A stretch of 64,000 bases of DNA from assembly GCA_963710665.1 (NCBI GenBank), contig CAVQBC010000004.1:372001-436000 (forward strand). Direction: 5' to 3'. A program made the translations under genes and the position numbers. Source of the DNA: CAVQBC01 sp963710665 (GTDB taxonomy: Bacteria; Actinomycetota; Thermoleophilia; Solirubrobacterales; Solirubrobacteraceae). Shown piece by piece: positions 46,667 to 53,994 of this stretch (its first letter is position 1; every line of letters starts with the position of its first letter). The notes under the pieces were generated by a model. That model was not told the origin of the DNA. It worked only from the letters and a program-made list of their open reading frames with translations, and did not search any database.

Positions 46667-49219
46667 GTGTCGACGCAAGGCGACATCCGTCTCCCGAACT
46701 CGCAGCCCCGTCGCGGCGTGCTCCGCCGCGCGGGCCTGAGCGCGATCCGGCGGATCCTCGTCGCCGGCCTGGTGAGCGCCGGGCTCTACGCCGCGGTCGT
46801 CGGCGCCTCGGGCGCCACCGCGGAGGAGCGCGCCGCGGAGCCCACGCCCGCGGCGAGCACCACCGCCACCTCCGCGGTCCCCGCCGCCACCGCCGCGCCG
46901 GCCGCCGCCGTCGCGACTCCGGCCGCGGCCGCCACCCCCGCCGCGACGGCGACCCCGACCCTGGCCGCCACCGCGACCCCCGCCCCCGCGTCCAGCAAGC
47001 GCACGACGCCCGCCACCACGGGCACGCGCACGGGCGCCGCCGCGACCGGCGGGCAGGGCGAGTGCTCGGCCCGCCTCGAGCAGGACAACCGCACGAACTA
47101 CCGCGCGCTGACGTCGACCTCAACCTCGACTTCAGGGTCAGGCTGTGAGGTTGAGGGTGAGCCTGAGGCTTCGAAGCCGACCCAGGCCAAGCCGAAGAAG
47201 AAGCGCAAGGCGACCGCCAAGAAGAAGGCCGCCGCCAAGCGCGCTCCCGCCTCGACTCCCCAGCCGACCGTAAACCTCAGCCCGACCCCGAGCCCCACGC
47301 CCTCCGACGCGGCGACCTCGCTCGCGGCGCCCGGGCCCGTGCCGATCGGCGTCCCGAACTTCTTCATCGACAAGTTCCGCATCCCGCCCTTCCTGCTGCC
47401 CATCTACCAGGCCGCCGGCATGCAGTACGGCGTGCGCTGGGAGGTGCTCGCGGCCATCAACGAGATCGAGACCGACTACGGCCGCAACCTCAACGTGAGC
47501 TCCGCGGGCGCGCTCGGGTGGATGCAGTTCATGCCCGCGACCTGGACGGCCTACGGGGTCGACGCCAACCACGACGGCGCCAAGGATCCCTTCAACCCGG
47601 TCGACGCGATCTTCGCCGCCGCGCGCTATCTGCGCGCCGCCGGGATCGACAAGGACCTCCGGAAGGGGATCTTCGCCTACAACCACGCCGACTGGTACGT
47701 CGACTCCGTCCTCATGCGCGCCCGCGTCATCGGGGGCCTGCCGGCCGACCTCGTCGGCTCGCTCACCGGGCTCACCCAGGGCCGCTTCCCCGTCGACGCC
47801 AAGGCCCGCTACGAGGGCGACGTCACCCGCCGCGACAGCCGCCGCCAGGTGCGCGGGGGCAACGCCGCCTACGTCGTGGAGGGCAGCAACGGCCGCCGCA
47901 GCATCCCCATCTACAGCAAGCCCGGCGCCGACGTGGTGGCCGTCAACGACGGGCGCGTCGCGCGCATCGGGCACAGCGAGCGCCTCGGCCGCTTCATCCA
48001 GCTCGAGGACGTCTACGGCAACACGTACACCTACGCGGACCTCGGCAAGGTCAACAAGACCTACCTCGCCCCCAAGGCCGGCCACACGAGCAAGCGCGCG
48101 GTGGCCCGCGAGCTCGAGCTCCCGCGCGACCCGAAGCCCACCCGCGCCGCCTCCGCGGGCACCAACCGCGGCACGCCCGCGCGCCGCCCGGCGCGCGCTC
48201 CCGCCCCGCGCAAGCCCGCGGCGGCCCCCGAGCGTCCCGGCGCCCCCGTCAAGGAGCGCCTGTTCGCCCACCCCGCCCGGCCGAACAGCGCCAAGGCCGG
48301 CGGCACCGAGCAGCTCGGCCACTCCGCGAACGACTCCGGCGAGTCCCGTGGCAACTACACCGAGCGCCCCCTCAAGAAGGGCGCGCGCGTCACCGGCGGG
48401 ACCGTCCTCGGGCACCTCGGTCGCCCCGCGGAGGGCGAGCCCGAGACGAAGGCGCACCTGCTGTTCGAGATCCGCCCCGCCGGACGCGGCGCCCCGCGCA
48501 TCGACCCCAAGCCGATCCTCGACGGCTGGAAGCTCCTCGAGTCGACCGCCGTCTACCGCGCCGCGAACCGCAACCCGTTCTTCGGCCCGGACGCCGAGAA
48601 CCCGTCGATCGGGCAGATCCTGCTGATGAGCAAGGCGACGCTCGAGCGCCACGTGCTCTCGAACCCGCGCATCGAGATCTACGAGTGCGGCCGGCGCGAC
48701 ATCCGCACGGGCCAGATCGACCGCCGCGTGCTCGCGACGCTCGAGTACCTCGCCGCCTCCGGCCTGCGCCCGACCGTCACCTCGATGCGCTGCGGCCACG
48801 GCTATCTGACCGCATCGGGCAACGTCTCCGAGCACTCCTCCGGCGACGCCGTCGACATCGCGGCGATCAACGGCATCCCGATCCTCGGCCATCAGGGCAA
48901 GGGCTCGATCACCGAGACGACGATCAAGCGCCTGCTCGCGCTCCAGGGCACGCTCAAGCCCCACCAGATCATCAGCCTCATGACCTTCGAGGACGCCGAC
49001 AACACGCTCGCGATGGGCGACCACGCCGACCACATCCACGTCGGCTGGCACGCCGCCTACGACCGCGGCGAGCACGGCAACCGCGAGATCGACGCGGTCC
49101 TGAAGCCGCGCCAGTGGACCAAGCTGATCGACCGCCTCGGCCAGATCGACAACCCGCGCGTGCGCCTCACCCCCTCGCAGTACGCGGTGCGCACGGTCAA
49201 GCGCGCGTCGGGCGAGTAG
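46667..49219 (+). CDS. multidomain cell-wall enzyme: transglycosylase, degenerate LytM and M15-like peptidase
   Basis: This exported protein of about 850 aa has a membrane anchor or signal near the start (RRILVAGLVSAGLYAAVVGA), an Ala/Thr/Pro linker and a lysine-rich patch. It is followed by a soluble lytic transglycosylase domain (about residues 230-380: WEVLAAINEIETDYG, ALGWMQFMPATW). An M23/LytM domain (about 400-620) is interrupted by a Pro/Ala-rich insert and lacks the zinc ligands, reading HLLFEIR in place of HLHFEIR. A C-terminal M15/VanY-like domain has EHSSGDAVDIA and DHADHIHVGW with its zinc ligands. It would cut glycan and peptide. The start (GTG 46661 or 46667) is uncertain. Confidence 0.8.
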   Translation: MSTQGDIRLPNSQPRRGVLRRAGLSAIRRILVAGLVSAGLYAAVVGASGATAEERAAEPTPAASTTATSAVPAATAAPAAAVATPAAAATPAATATPTLAATATPAPASSKRTTPATTGTRTGAAATGGQGECSARLEQDNRTNYRALTSTSTSTSGSGCEVEGEPEASKPTQAKPKKKRKATAKKKAAAKRAPASTPQPTVNLSPTPSPTPSDAATSLAAPGPVPIGVPNFFIDKFRIPPFLLPIYQAAGMQYGVRWEVLAAINEIETDYGRNLNVSSAGALGWMQFMPATWTAYGVDANHDGAKDPFNPVDAIFAAARYLRAAGIDKDLRKGIFAYNHADWYVDSVLMRARVIGGLPADLVGSLTGLTQGRFPVDAKARYEGDVTRRDSRRQVRGGNAAYVVEGSNGRRSIPIYSKPGADVVAVNDGRVARIGHSERLGRFIQLEDVYGNTYTYADLGKVNKTYLAPKAGHTSKRAVARELELPRDPKPTRAASAGTNRGTPARRPARAPAPRKPAAAPERPGAPVKERLFAHPARPNSAKAGGTEQLGHSANDSGESRGNYTERPLKKGARVTGGTVLGHLGRPAEGEPETKAHLLFEIRPAGRGAPRIDPKPILDGWKLLESTAVYRAANRNPFFGPDAENPSIGQILLMSKATLERHVLSNPRIEIYECGRRDIRTGQIDRRVLATLEYLAASGLRPTVTSMRCGHGYLTASGNVSEHSSGDAVDIAAINGIPILGHQGKGSITETTIKRLLALQGTLKPHQIISLMTFEDADNTLAMGDHADHIHVGWHAAYDRGEHGNREIDAVLKPRQWTKLIDRLGQIDNPRVRLTPSQYAVRTVKRASGE

Positions 49220-49225
49220 ACCGGC

Positions 49226-49690
49226 TCATCCGGCCTCGAGGAAGCGCTCCGCGAGCACGCGGAAGAAGTCGCGCCGGATGATCAGGCCCAGGACCTGGCC
49301 GTCGTCGACGACCGGGACCACCAGCACCCGATGATGGAGGAAGATCTCGGCGACCTGCGCGTCGGAGTAGTCCGGGCCGACGTCGATGTGCTCGGTGTTC
49401 ATGTGGTCGCCGACCGCCTCGTGGCGACAGGCGCTGCGCTTCTCGAGCGTGTCCTCCAGCGAGCGCGGTACGAAGCCCGCGAAATGGAGCTCCTTGAGGT
49501 AGCCGGGGAACAGCGCCTCCATGAACTCCCGCTCGCCGAAGATCCCGGCGAACCGGCCCTGCTCGCCGGTCACCGGGAGCGCCGGAAACCCGCTCTCGAG
49601 GAGGCGGCGGACCGCGTCGCCCACCTGGTCGCCGACCCGCAGCGACGGGGCGTCCCGCAGGATCGGGTCGGTCAGCGACCGGGGGCTCAT
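49226..49690 (-). CDS. CBS-domain pair protein
   Basis: This 154-aa protein has two CBS motifs: VGDAVRRLLESGFPALPVTGE near residue 25 and a second with SDAQVAEIFLHHRVLVVPVV near residue 110. Such Bateman modules bind adenyl nucleotides and regulate partner proteins. Its ATG overlaps the stop of the upstream anion transporter by 4 bp, so the partner is probably that transporter. No catalytic domain is present. Confidence 0.88.
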   Translation of the reverse strand: MSPRSLTDPILRDAPSLRVGDQVGDAVRRLLESGFPALPVTGEQGRFAGIFGEREFMEALFPGYLKELHFAGFVPRSLEDTLEKRSACRHEAVGDHMNTEHIDVGPDYSDAQVAEIFLHHRVLVVPVVDDGQVLGLIIRRDFFRVLAERFLEAG

Positions 49691-50937
49691 ACGTATCTCG
49701 CAAGTACATACCCCGTGGCAAGCACGAGGGAGACGAGCGTGACCGGGACGCCGACGCGCAGGAAGGTGAGGAAGCCGATCGGGTAGCCGGCCCGTACCGC
49801 CATGCCGGAGGCCGCGACGTTGGCGGCGGCGGCGACGATCGTCGCGTTGCCGCCGAAGCAGGCGCCGAGGGCCAGCGCCCACCAGAAGGCGTCGTCCTGG
49901 GACCCGCCGAGCGAGTCGACCACGGGGATCATGGCGGCGGTGAAGGGGATGTTGTCCACCAGCCCGGAGCCGAGAGCCGAGACCCACATGATGCCCAGCA
50001 GCTCCGCGGTGCGGTTCTCGCCCGTGACCGAGGCGATCCCCTTGGCCACCTCGTCGAGGGCGCCGGTCTCCTCCAGCGCCCCGACCATCACGAAGAGCCC
50101 GACGAGGAAGAACAGCGTGGGCCACTCGATCGCGGCCAGCGAGTCGTGGACGGACTGGCGGGTGACGAGCAGCATCACGCTCGCCCCGGCGAGGGCCACG
50201 GTGGCGGGCTCCAGGTGCAGCACCTTGTGGGCGAAGAACACGAGGATCGTCGCCACCAGGATCGGCACGGTGCGCTTCGCCTCGACGGGATCCTCGATCG
50301 AGCGCGCGGCGTCGAGCTCCATGACCCGCTCGCGCGCCTCGGGCGCGATCTGCAGCCGCGGGCGATACACGGCGTAGAGGCCCGCGGTCACGACCACGAA
50401 GCTGACCAGCGCGATCGGCGCGAGGTTGCCGATGAAGGCCATGAACGACAGCCCGGTGTGCCCGGCGATGAGGATGTTCGGGGGATCGCCGATCAGCGTC
50501 GCCGTGCCGCCGATGTTCGACGCGATGATCTCGATGATCACGAGCGGGACCGGGTCGACGTCCAGGGTGTCGGCGAGCAGGAACGTGATCGGCACGACGA
50601 GCAGGACCGTCGTGACGTTGTCGAGGAACGCCGACAGGACCGCCGTCGTGCCGGCCAGCGCGACGACGACCAGGGGCGGGCGCCCGTGGGAGAGCTGCCC
50701 GGCCCGGATCGCCACCCACGTGTAGACGCCGGTCGTCTCCGTCAGGCGGACCATGATCATCATCCCCACCAGCAGGCCGATCGTGTTGAAGTCGATGGCA
50801 TCGACGGCCTGCTCCTGGTCGAGCGTCCGCGTGAGCAGGACCAGCACGGCGCCGAGCAGCGCCACCTTGGTGCGCTCGACGCGCTCGGAGGCGATGACGG
50901 CGAGCGCCGCCACGAAGATCCCGACGGCCAGCGCCAT
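49687..50937 (-). CDS. SLC13/ArsB-NhaD-family anion transporter
   Basis: This is a 416-aa membrane protein with about 11 hydrophobic segments in two pseudo-repeats. The repeated hairpin motifs SAFLDNVTTVLLVVPITFLL in the first half and SGLVDNIPFTAAMIPVV in the second are typical of the ion-transporter superfamily that includes ArsB, NhaD and citrate/dicarboxylate carriers. The substrate cannot be fixed. The ATG at 50937 is chosen because the first membrane helix follows. The linked CBS-pair gene may gate it. Confidence 0.85.
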   Translation of the reverse strand: MALAVGIFVAALAVIASERVERTKVALLGAVLVLLTRTLDQEQAVDAIDFNTIGLLVGMMIMVRLTETTGVYTWVAIRAGQLSHGRPPLVVVALAGTTAVLSAFLDNVTTVLLVVPITFLLADTLDVDPVPLVIIEIIASNIGGTATLIGDPPNILIAGHTGLSFMAFIGNLAPIALVSFVVVTAGLYAVYRPRLQIAPEARERVMELDAARSIEDPVEAKRTVPILVATILVFFAHKVLHLEPATVALAGASVMLLVTRQSVHDSLAAIEWPTLFFLVGLFVMVGALEETGALDEVAKGIASVTGENRTAELLGIMWVSALGSGLVDNIPFTAAMIPVVDSLGGSQDDAFWWALALGACFGGNATIVAAAANVAASGMAVRAGYPIGFLTFLRVGVPVTLVSLVLATGYVLARYV

Positions 50938-51316
50938 CAGGCGATTCGCGGCAGGCGGAGGTGAGCGGGCAGGCAGGAGCGGGCCACCGCGGCACAGGAT
51001 GACGCCGCCGGCGGCGGCGCCCATGTGCAGCCGGCCCCATCCGCGGCGCGCCCCGCCGGGGACCCGGACGGATGTCCGATGCACCTTCGCGCGGACCGGC
51101 CGACCACTGGGTCTAGGAAGACGTCGCCGGCAAGGGCACGGAGGCTCGGACCGATCGGCACGGATGTGACCCGTCGCGTCTTCCGGGGCGCGCCGCCGCG
51201 GCCGAGTCGGCCTGGCCGCGGCGGCGCCGCCCGCCGGACTTCTCTGCAGACGGCCGCCGCCTCGCTCCCCCCGCCAGGCGAGGCGGCGGCCGTCGGCTCT
51301 TCCCCCGGCCGCCCGC
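50938..51316. other. 379-bp intergenic region with two strong hairpins, no gene
   Basis: Neither strand gives a convincing gene. A frame continuous with the transporter extends upstream but is Arg/Pro-rich and lacks a start with a ribosome-binding site. Besides the terminator at 51249-51294 there is a second perfect 14-bp hairpin at 51190-51227 (GCGCCGCCGCGGCC arm, 10-nt loop). The promoter of the transporter/CBS operon should lie at the left end. Confidence 0.5.
51249..51294 (-). terminator. 16-bp hairpin after the SCP2-like gene
   Basis: GACGGCCGCCGCCTCG and its complement form perfect 16-bp arms with a 14-nt loop. It lies 22 bp beyond the stop at 51317 in the reading direction, so it probably terminates that gene. 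Confidence 0.7.
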
Positions 51317-51691
51317 TCAGCGGGCGCGCAGCTTGCGGGTCCGCCCGCGCTCCTCCTGCTTCTCGACCACGTTCTGGATCAGCTTGAGGATCTCCGGCGG
51401 CCCGGTGGCCTTCACCGTGCCGGACTGGAACGCCTCGCGCCACTGGCGGACCCCGCCGTCGCGCACGAGCTCGTTGAAGTGCGAGCGCGGCACCGACAGG
51501 CGGACCTTCGCGTCGGACGCGATGTCCTTGGAGATCTTCGGCCCCGGCACCTCGACCCGGAAGAGCTGGATGTCGCCCCGGCCGCGGAGCTCGAGCTCGA
51601 TCACCAGCTTGAGCTGCTGCAGGGCCGGCACCTCGGCCTGGAACTTGCGGATTCCCTGCTCGATCAGGGCCTTGGTGTCGGCGGTGGCCAT
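51317..51691 (-). CDS. small conserved protein, SCP2-like fold suspected
   Basis: This 124-aa protein is soluble and basic at its end (EERGRTRKLRAR). The pattern IELELRGRGDIQLFRVEVPG, then VRLSVPRSHFNELV, WREAFQSGTVKATGPPEIL is similar to the alternation seen in SCP2 sterol-carrier domains, which bind lipids. The match is by eye and could be wrong. Its promoter region abuts that of the divergent GntR gene. Confidence 0.55.
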   Translation of the reverse strand: MATADTKALIEQGIRKFQAEVPALQQLKLVIELELRGRGDIQLFRVEVPGPKISKDIASDAKVRLSVPRSHFNELVRDGGVRQWREAFQSGTVKATGPPEILKLIQNVVEKQEERGRTRKLRAR

Positions 51692-51754
51692 CGACCGATC
51701 CTACAACCGGCCAAGCGCGGCGAGGCAGGCCTGACGAGGGCTTTCCCCACCGGG

Positions 51755-51760
51755 TACCGT
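51755..51760 (+). promoter_or_regulatory. -10 box TACCGT upstream of the GntR gene
   Basis: TACCGT ends 8 nt before the ATG at 51769; a leaderless transcript is likely. The same hexamer precedes the genes at 15534 and 53065. Confidence 0.4.
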
Positions 51761-51768
51761 GGGGCGCG

Positions 51769-52485
51769 ATGCGCCGGACCAGTCCCGCCGTCGCCGCGGT
51801 CTTCGATCCCGTCCAGACGCCCACGACCTTCGAGGAGACGGTCGAGCGACTCGGCACGGCGATCCGCCTGGCGCTGCTGCCGCCCGGCACCCGGCTGCCG
51901 CCCGAGCGCGAGCTCGCCGAGCAGCTCGGCATCTCGCGCTCGACGCTGCGCCAGGCGTTCACCGCGCTGACCCAGAGCGGCCACCTGACGGCGGTCCGCG
52001 GGCGCTTCGGCGGCACCTTCGTGGCCGACCACCCGCCGCTGACCGAGGGCGCCGGCGTGGCGCTCGAGGGCCGCTGGCGCGAGCTGCTCGACTACCGCGT
52101 GGCCGTCGAGACCGGGGCGGCGCTGCTGGCCGCGGAGCGCGCGACCGACCCCGATCTCGCCCGCCTCCGCGAGCCCGTCGCCGAGATGGAGACCGCCGCC
52201 GACTTCCCGGCCTACCGCCGGGCCGATGTCTTCTTCCACCTCGGGCTGGCGGAGGCCGCCCACGCCCCGCGCCTCGTCGCCGCGATGACCGAGGTGCAGG
52301 CCGGCATGAGCGAGCTGATCGGCCACATCGCCCATCCCCAGGCCGTGCTCGCCCGCTCCAACGCCCAGCACGCACGCCTCATCACCTACCTGGAGCGCCG
52401 CGACGGGCTCCGCGCCGTCCGCCTCGTCCGCGAGCACCTCGAGGGCACCGAGCACATCCTCGCCGGGCTGATGCCGCAGGCCTAG
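51769..52485 (+). CDS. GntR-family regulator, FadR/FCD subfamily
   Basis: This 238-aa protein has the winged-helix motif LPPERELAEQLGISRSTLRQAF near residues 44-66 and an all-helical FCD effector domain from about residue 90 (LDYRVAVETGAALLAAER, ADVFFHLGLAEAAHAP) with metal-binding-type Asp and His. FCD members sense organic acids or amino-acid-derived ligands. The TAG stop is contributed by the left CTAG of the repeat copy 52482-52658, so the original C-terminus may differ. Confidence 0.88.
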   Translation: MRRTSPAVAAVFDPVQTPTTFEETVERLGTAIRLALLPPGTRLPPERELAEQLGISRSTLRQAFTALTQSGHLTAVRGRFGGTFVADHPPLTEGAGVALEGRWRELLDYRVAVETGAALLAAERATDPDLARLREPVAEMETAADFPAYRRADVFFHLGLAEAAHAPRLVAAMTEVQAGMSELIGHIAHPQAVLARSNAQHARLITYLERRDGLRAVRLVREHLEGTEHILAGLMPQA

Positions 52486-52658
52486 ATGGTTGATTCCGCG
52501 GCCGCGCGGTCGACTGGTGGATGCCCCGTGGATGCCGGGCGCCGCCCGCACGAGGGGAACAGTGCTGGACGGTGCGCCACGGGCCCCTCGGGCGGGTGGC
52601 GAACCGGCGCCGCGGGGCGCCGCCAGGCGCCCGAGGGGTCGTGGGATCAATCATCTGG
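52482..52658. mobile_element. MITE-like element, copy 2 (177 bp)
   Basis: This is the second copy of the repeat at 17532-17764, in the same orientation, collinear and nearly identical except for a 56-bp internal deletion. The left end CTAGATGGTTGATTCC and the right end (complement CCAGATGATTGATCCC) match at 13 of 16 positions, so the ends have decayed a little. It again starts at the stop codon of a gene and lies just upstream of a promoter. Confidence 0.75.
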
Positions 52659-52678
52659 GCCCTCGATCGGCGGCTCTG

Positions 52679-52684
52679 TACCCT
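52679..52684 (+). promoter_or_regulatory. -10 box TACCCT upstream of the small membrane protein
   Basis: TACCCT ends 7 nt before the GTG at 52692 and begins 20 bp after the right end of the repeat, so the -35 region lies in the repeat. Confidence 0.35.
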
Positions 52685-52691
52685 GGGAACG

Positions 52692-53027
52692 GTGGCACCC
52701 GTGCGACGCCTACTGGTGGGCTGCCTGGTGGTCGCCCTCGTGATCGAGGTCCTCGCGGCCCTGAGCTGGTTCGACCTGGGCGTCCCCGCGCTGGCCGGGT
52801 GGCTCGCCCTCTGGGGCCTGCTCGTCGCCGTGACCGTCGGCCTCGCGCTCTACCTCATCGGCCGCCGCGGGCCGGACGGCGGCGAGGACGGCGGCGGCGG
52901 GAGCCGCCGCCCGGACGACGACCCCCCGCCCTGGTGGCCGCAGTTCGAGCGCGACTTCTGGGACCACGTCGAGGGCGGCGACCGCCCGCCCGAGCGCCCC
53001 GCGCCGCGCCTGCCCGTCGGTCTCTGA
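52692..53027 (+). CDS. small membrane protein (111 aa)
   Basis: Two hydrophobic segments (VGCLVVALVIEVLAALSW and WLALWGLLVAVTVGLALYLI) are followed by an acidic, Pro/Trp-rich soluble tail (DDDPPPWWPQFERDFWDHVEGG). The GTG at 52692 is chosen because of the TACCCT box. No family is recognised. It precedes the PadR gene by 37 bp. Confidence 0.6.
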   Translation: MAPVRRLLVGCLVVALVIEVLAALSWFDLGVPALAGWLALWGLLVAVTVGLALYLIGRRGPDGGEDGGGGSRRPDDDPPPWWPQFERDFWDHVEGGDRPPERPAPRLPVGL

Positions 53028-53051
53028 GCACCGGCGCCGGGCCTGGGTCCG

Positions 53052-53057
53052 TACCGT
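53052..53057 (+). promoter_or_regulatory. -10 box TACCGT upstream of padR
   Basis: TACCGT ends 7 nt before the GTG at 53065, with the same box and spacing as at 15521-15534. Confidence 0.4.
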
Positions 53058-53064
53058 AGGCGTC

Positions 53065-53595
53065 GTGGGCGAGTCGCGGCTGTCGGCGACCGAATGGGCC
53101 GTGCTGGGTGTCGTGGCCCAGGGCCCGCAGCACGGCTTCGCGATCGCCAAGCGCCTGGCGAGCGACGGCGACGTCGGCCGTGTGTGGACCGTGCACCGCC
53201 CGCGTGTCTACCGCGCCCTGGGCATCCTCGAGGACGCGCGCCTCGTGGGCTGGGGGACGGCGGAGCCGGGGGCGAGCGGGCCGCCGCGCACCCCGGCCGA
53301 GATCACCGCGGAGGGCGAGCGGCTCCTGGACGGCTGGCTCCGGGAGCCGGTGGCCCACGTCCGCGACGTGCGCTCGCTCTTCCTCCTGAAGCTGGCCATC
53401 CTCGACGGCCTGGGCGGCGACCCCGTCGCGCTCGCCCGCGCCCAGCACGACCATCTGGCCCCGGTGGTCGCGGCGCTGCGCGACCAGGCGGCGGCCGCCC
53501 CGCCGGGGTTCGACCGCACGCTGCTGGCCTTCCGCCTCGAGAGCGCCCAGTCGGTGCTGCGGTTCCTGGAGGACCTCGCGCGCTCGGCCGCCTAG
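53065..53595 (+). CDS. PadR-family transcriptional regulator
   Basis: This 176-aa protein starts with SATEWAVLGVVAQGPQHGFAIAKRL, the PadR N-terminal helix and winged helix, then VHRPRVYRALGILEDARLVGWG and a helical Vir-like C-terminal domain. PadR proteins usually repress an adjacent efflux pump. The next gene is the stump of an MFS exporter, which fits that layout before a deletion. The start is GTG. Confidence 0.85.
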   Translation: MGESRLSATEWAVLGVVAQGPQHGFAIAKRLASDGDVGRVWTVHRPRVYRALGILEDARLVGWGTAEPGASGPPRTPAEITAEGERLLDGWLREPVAHVRDVRSLFLLKLAILDGLGGDPVALARAQHDHLAPVVAALRDQAAAAPPGFDRTLLAFRLESAQSVLRFLEDLARSAA

Positions 53596-53624
53596 TAGTC
53601 ACATATAGGCTACTCGCCCTCGCC

Positions 53625-53733
53625 GTGACGCCGACCAACCGCTTCATCCAGCTCGGCCTGATCGCCACGGTCCAGGTGCTCGCCATGGCGATGTGGTTCT
53701 CCGCCTCGGCGGTCGTGCCGGCGCTGCAGGCGC
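53625..53733 (+). pseudogene. 5' stump of an MFS transporter gene
   Basis: From GTG at 53625 about 36 residues resemble an MFS N-terminus (RFIQLGLIATVQVLAMAMWF, SASAVVPALQA). At 53734 the sequence switches to the 3' end of an unrelated MaoC gene in another frame. The rest of the transporter is missing. The upstream PadR gene was probably its regulator; the dyad AGTAG-N11-CTACT lies just before it. Confidence 0.65.
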
Positions 53734-53904
53734 CCGGGCGACGTGATCACCGGCCGGGTCGCGGTCACCGACGTCCGCGCCGACAAGCCCGTCACCACGC
53801 TCGCGGTCAGCGTCAGCCGCGACGACGGGACCGTGGCACTCTCGGGGACGGCCGTCTGCTACACGGTGCGGCTCCCCGTCCGGGCGTTGTCCACCGCCAG
53901 TTGA
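53734..53904 (+). pseudogene. 3' stump of a MaoC-family hydratase gene
   Basis: The frame opens at the junction with PGDVITGRVAVTDVRADKPV and runs to TGA at 53902-53904. The segment VTTLAVSVSRDDGTVALSGTA is typical of MaoC C-termini. No start codon or N-terminal half is present, so it is a fragment fused to the MFS stump by deletion. Confidence 0.6.
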
Positions 53905-53962
53905 CAGCCGCCTTCAGGGCGCTTTAGCTTCCCCACGCAAAAGGCTGGATCGCCAGACCTTT
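53901..53962 (+). promoter_or_regulatory. operon promoter with hairpin/operator-like dyad
   Basis: TTGACA at 53901-53906 is a perfect -35. A weak -10 (TAGCTT, 53925-53930) follows with an 18-bp spacer. The dyad AAAGGCTGG-ATCG-CCAG-A-CCTTT at 53940-53962 lies at the expected transcript start, as a candidate operator or 5' hairpin. The -35 overlaps the stop of the MaoC stump, so the deletion stopped just short of, or created, this promoter. Confidence 0.5.
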
Positions 53963-53994
53963 GGGGGGCTTCGGTCCGGGGAGAGGAGAGGTTC

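Noticed and set aside
46860..47000. Tandem repeat or CRISPR-like array in the Ala/Thr/Pro linker
   Set aside because: Short ACCGCC/GCCACC words repeat irregularly and in frame; this is a low-complexity linker in an exported protein, without spacers.
51116..51184. Inverted words GGAAGACG and CGTCTTCC
   Set aside because: Eight-base arms 53 bp apart are expected by chance and have no supporting context.
53963..53990. Guanidine-type riboswitch before the permease
   Set aside because: The GGTCCGG-GAGAG words recall the ykkC motif, but the conserved paired elements are missing and the leader is too short.
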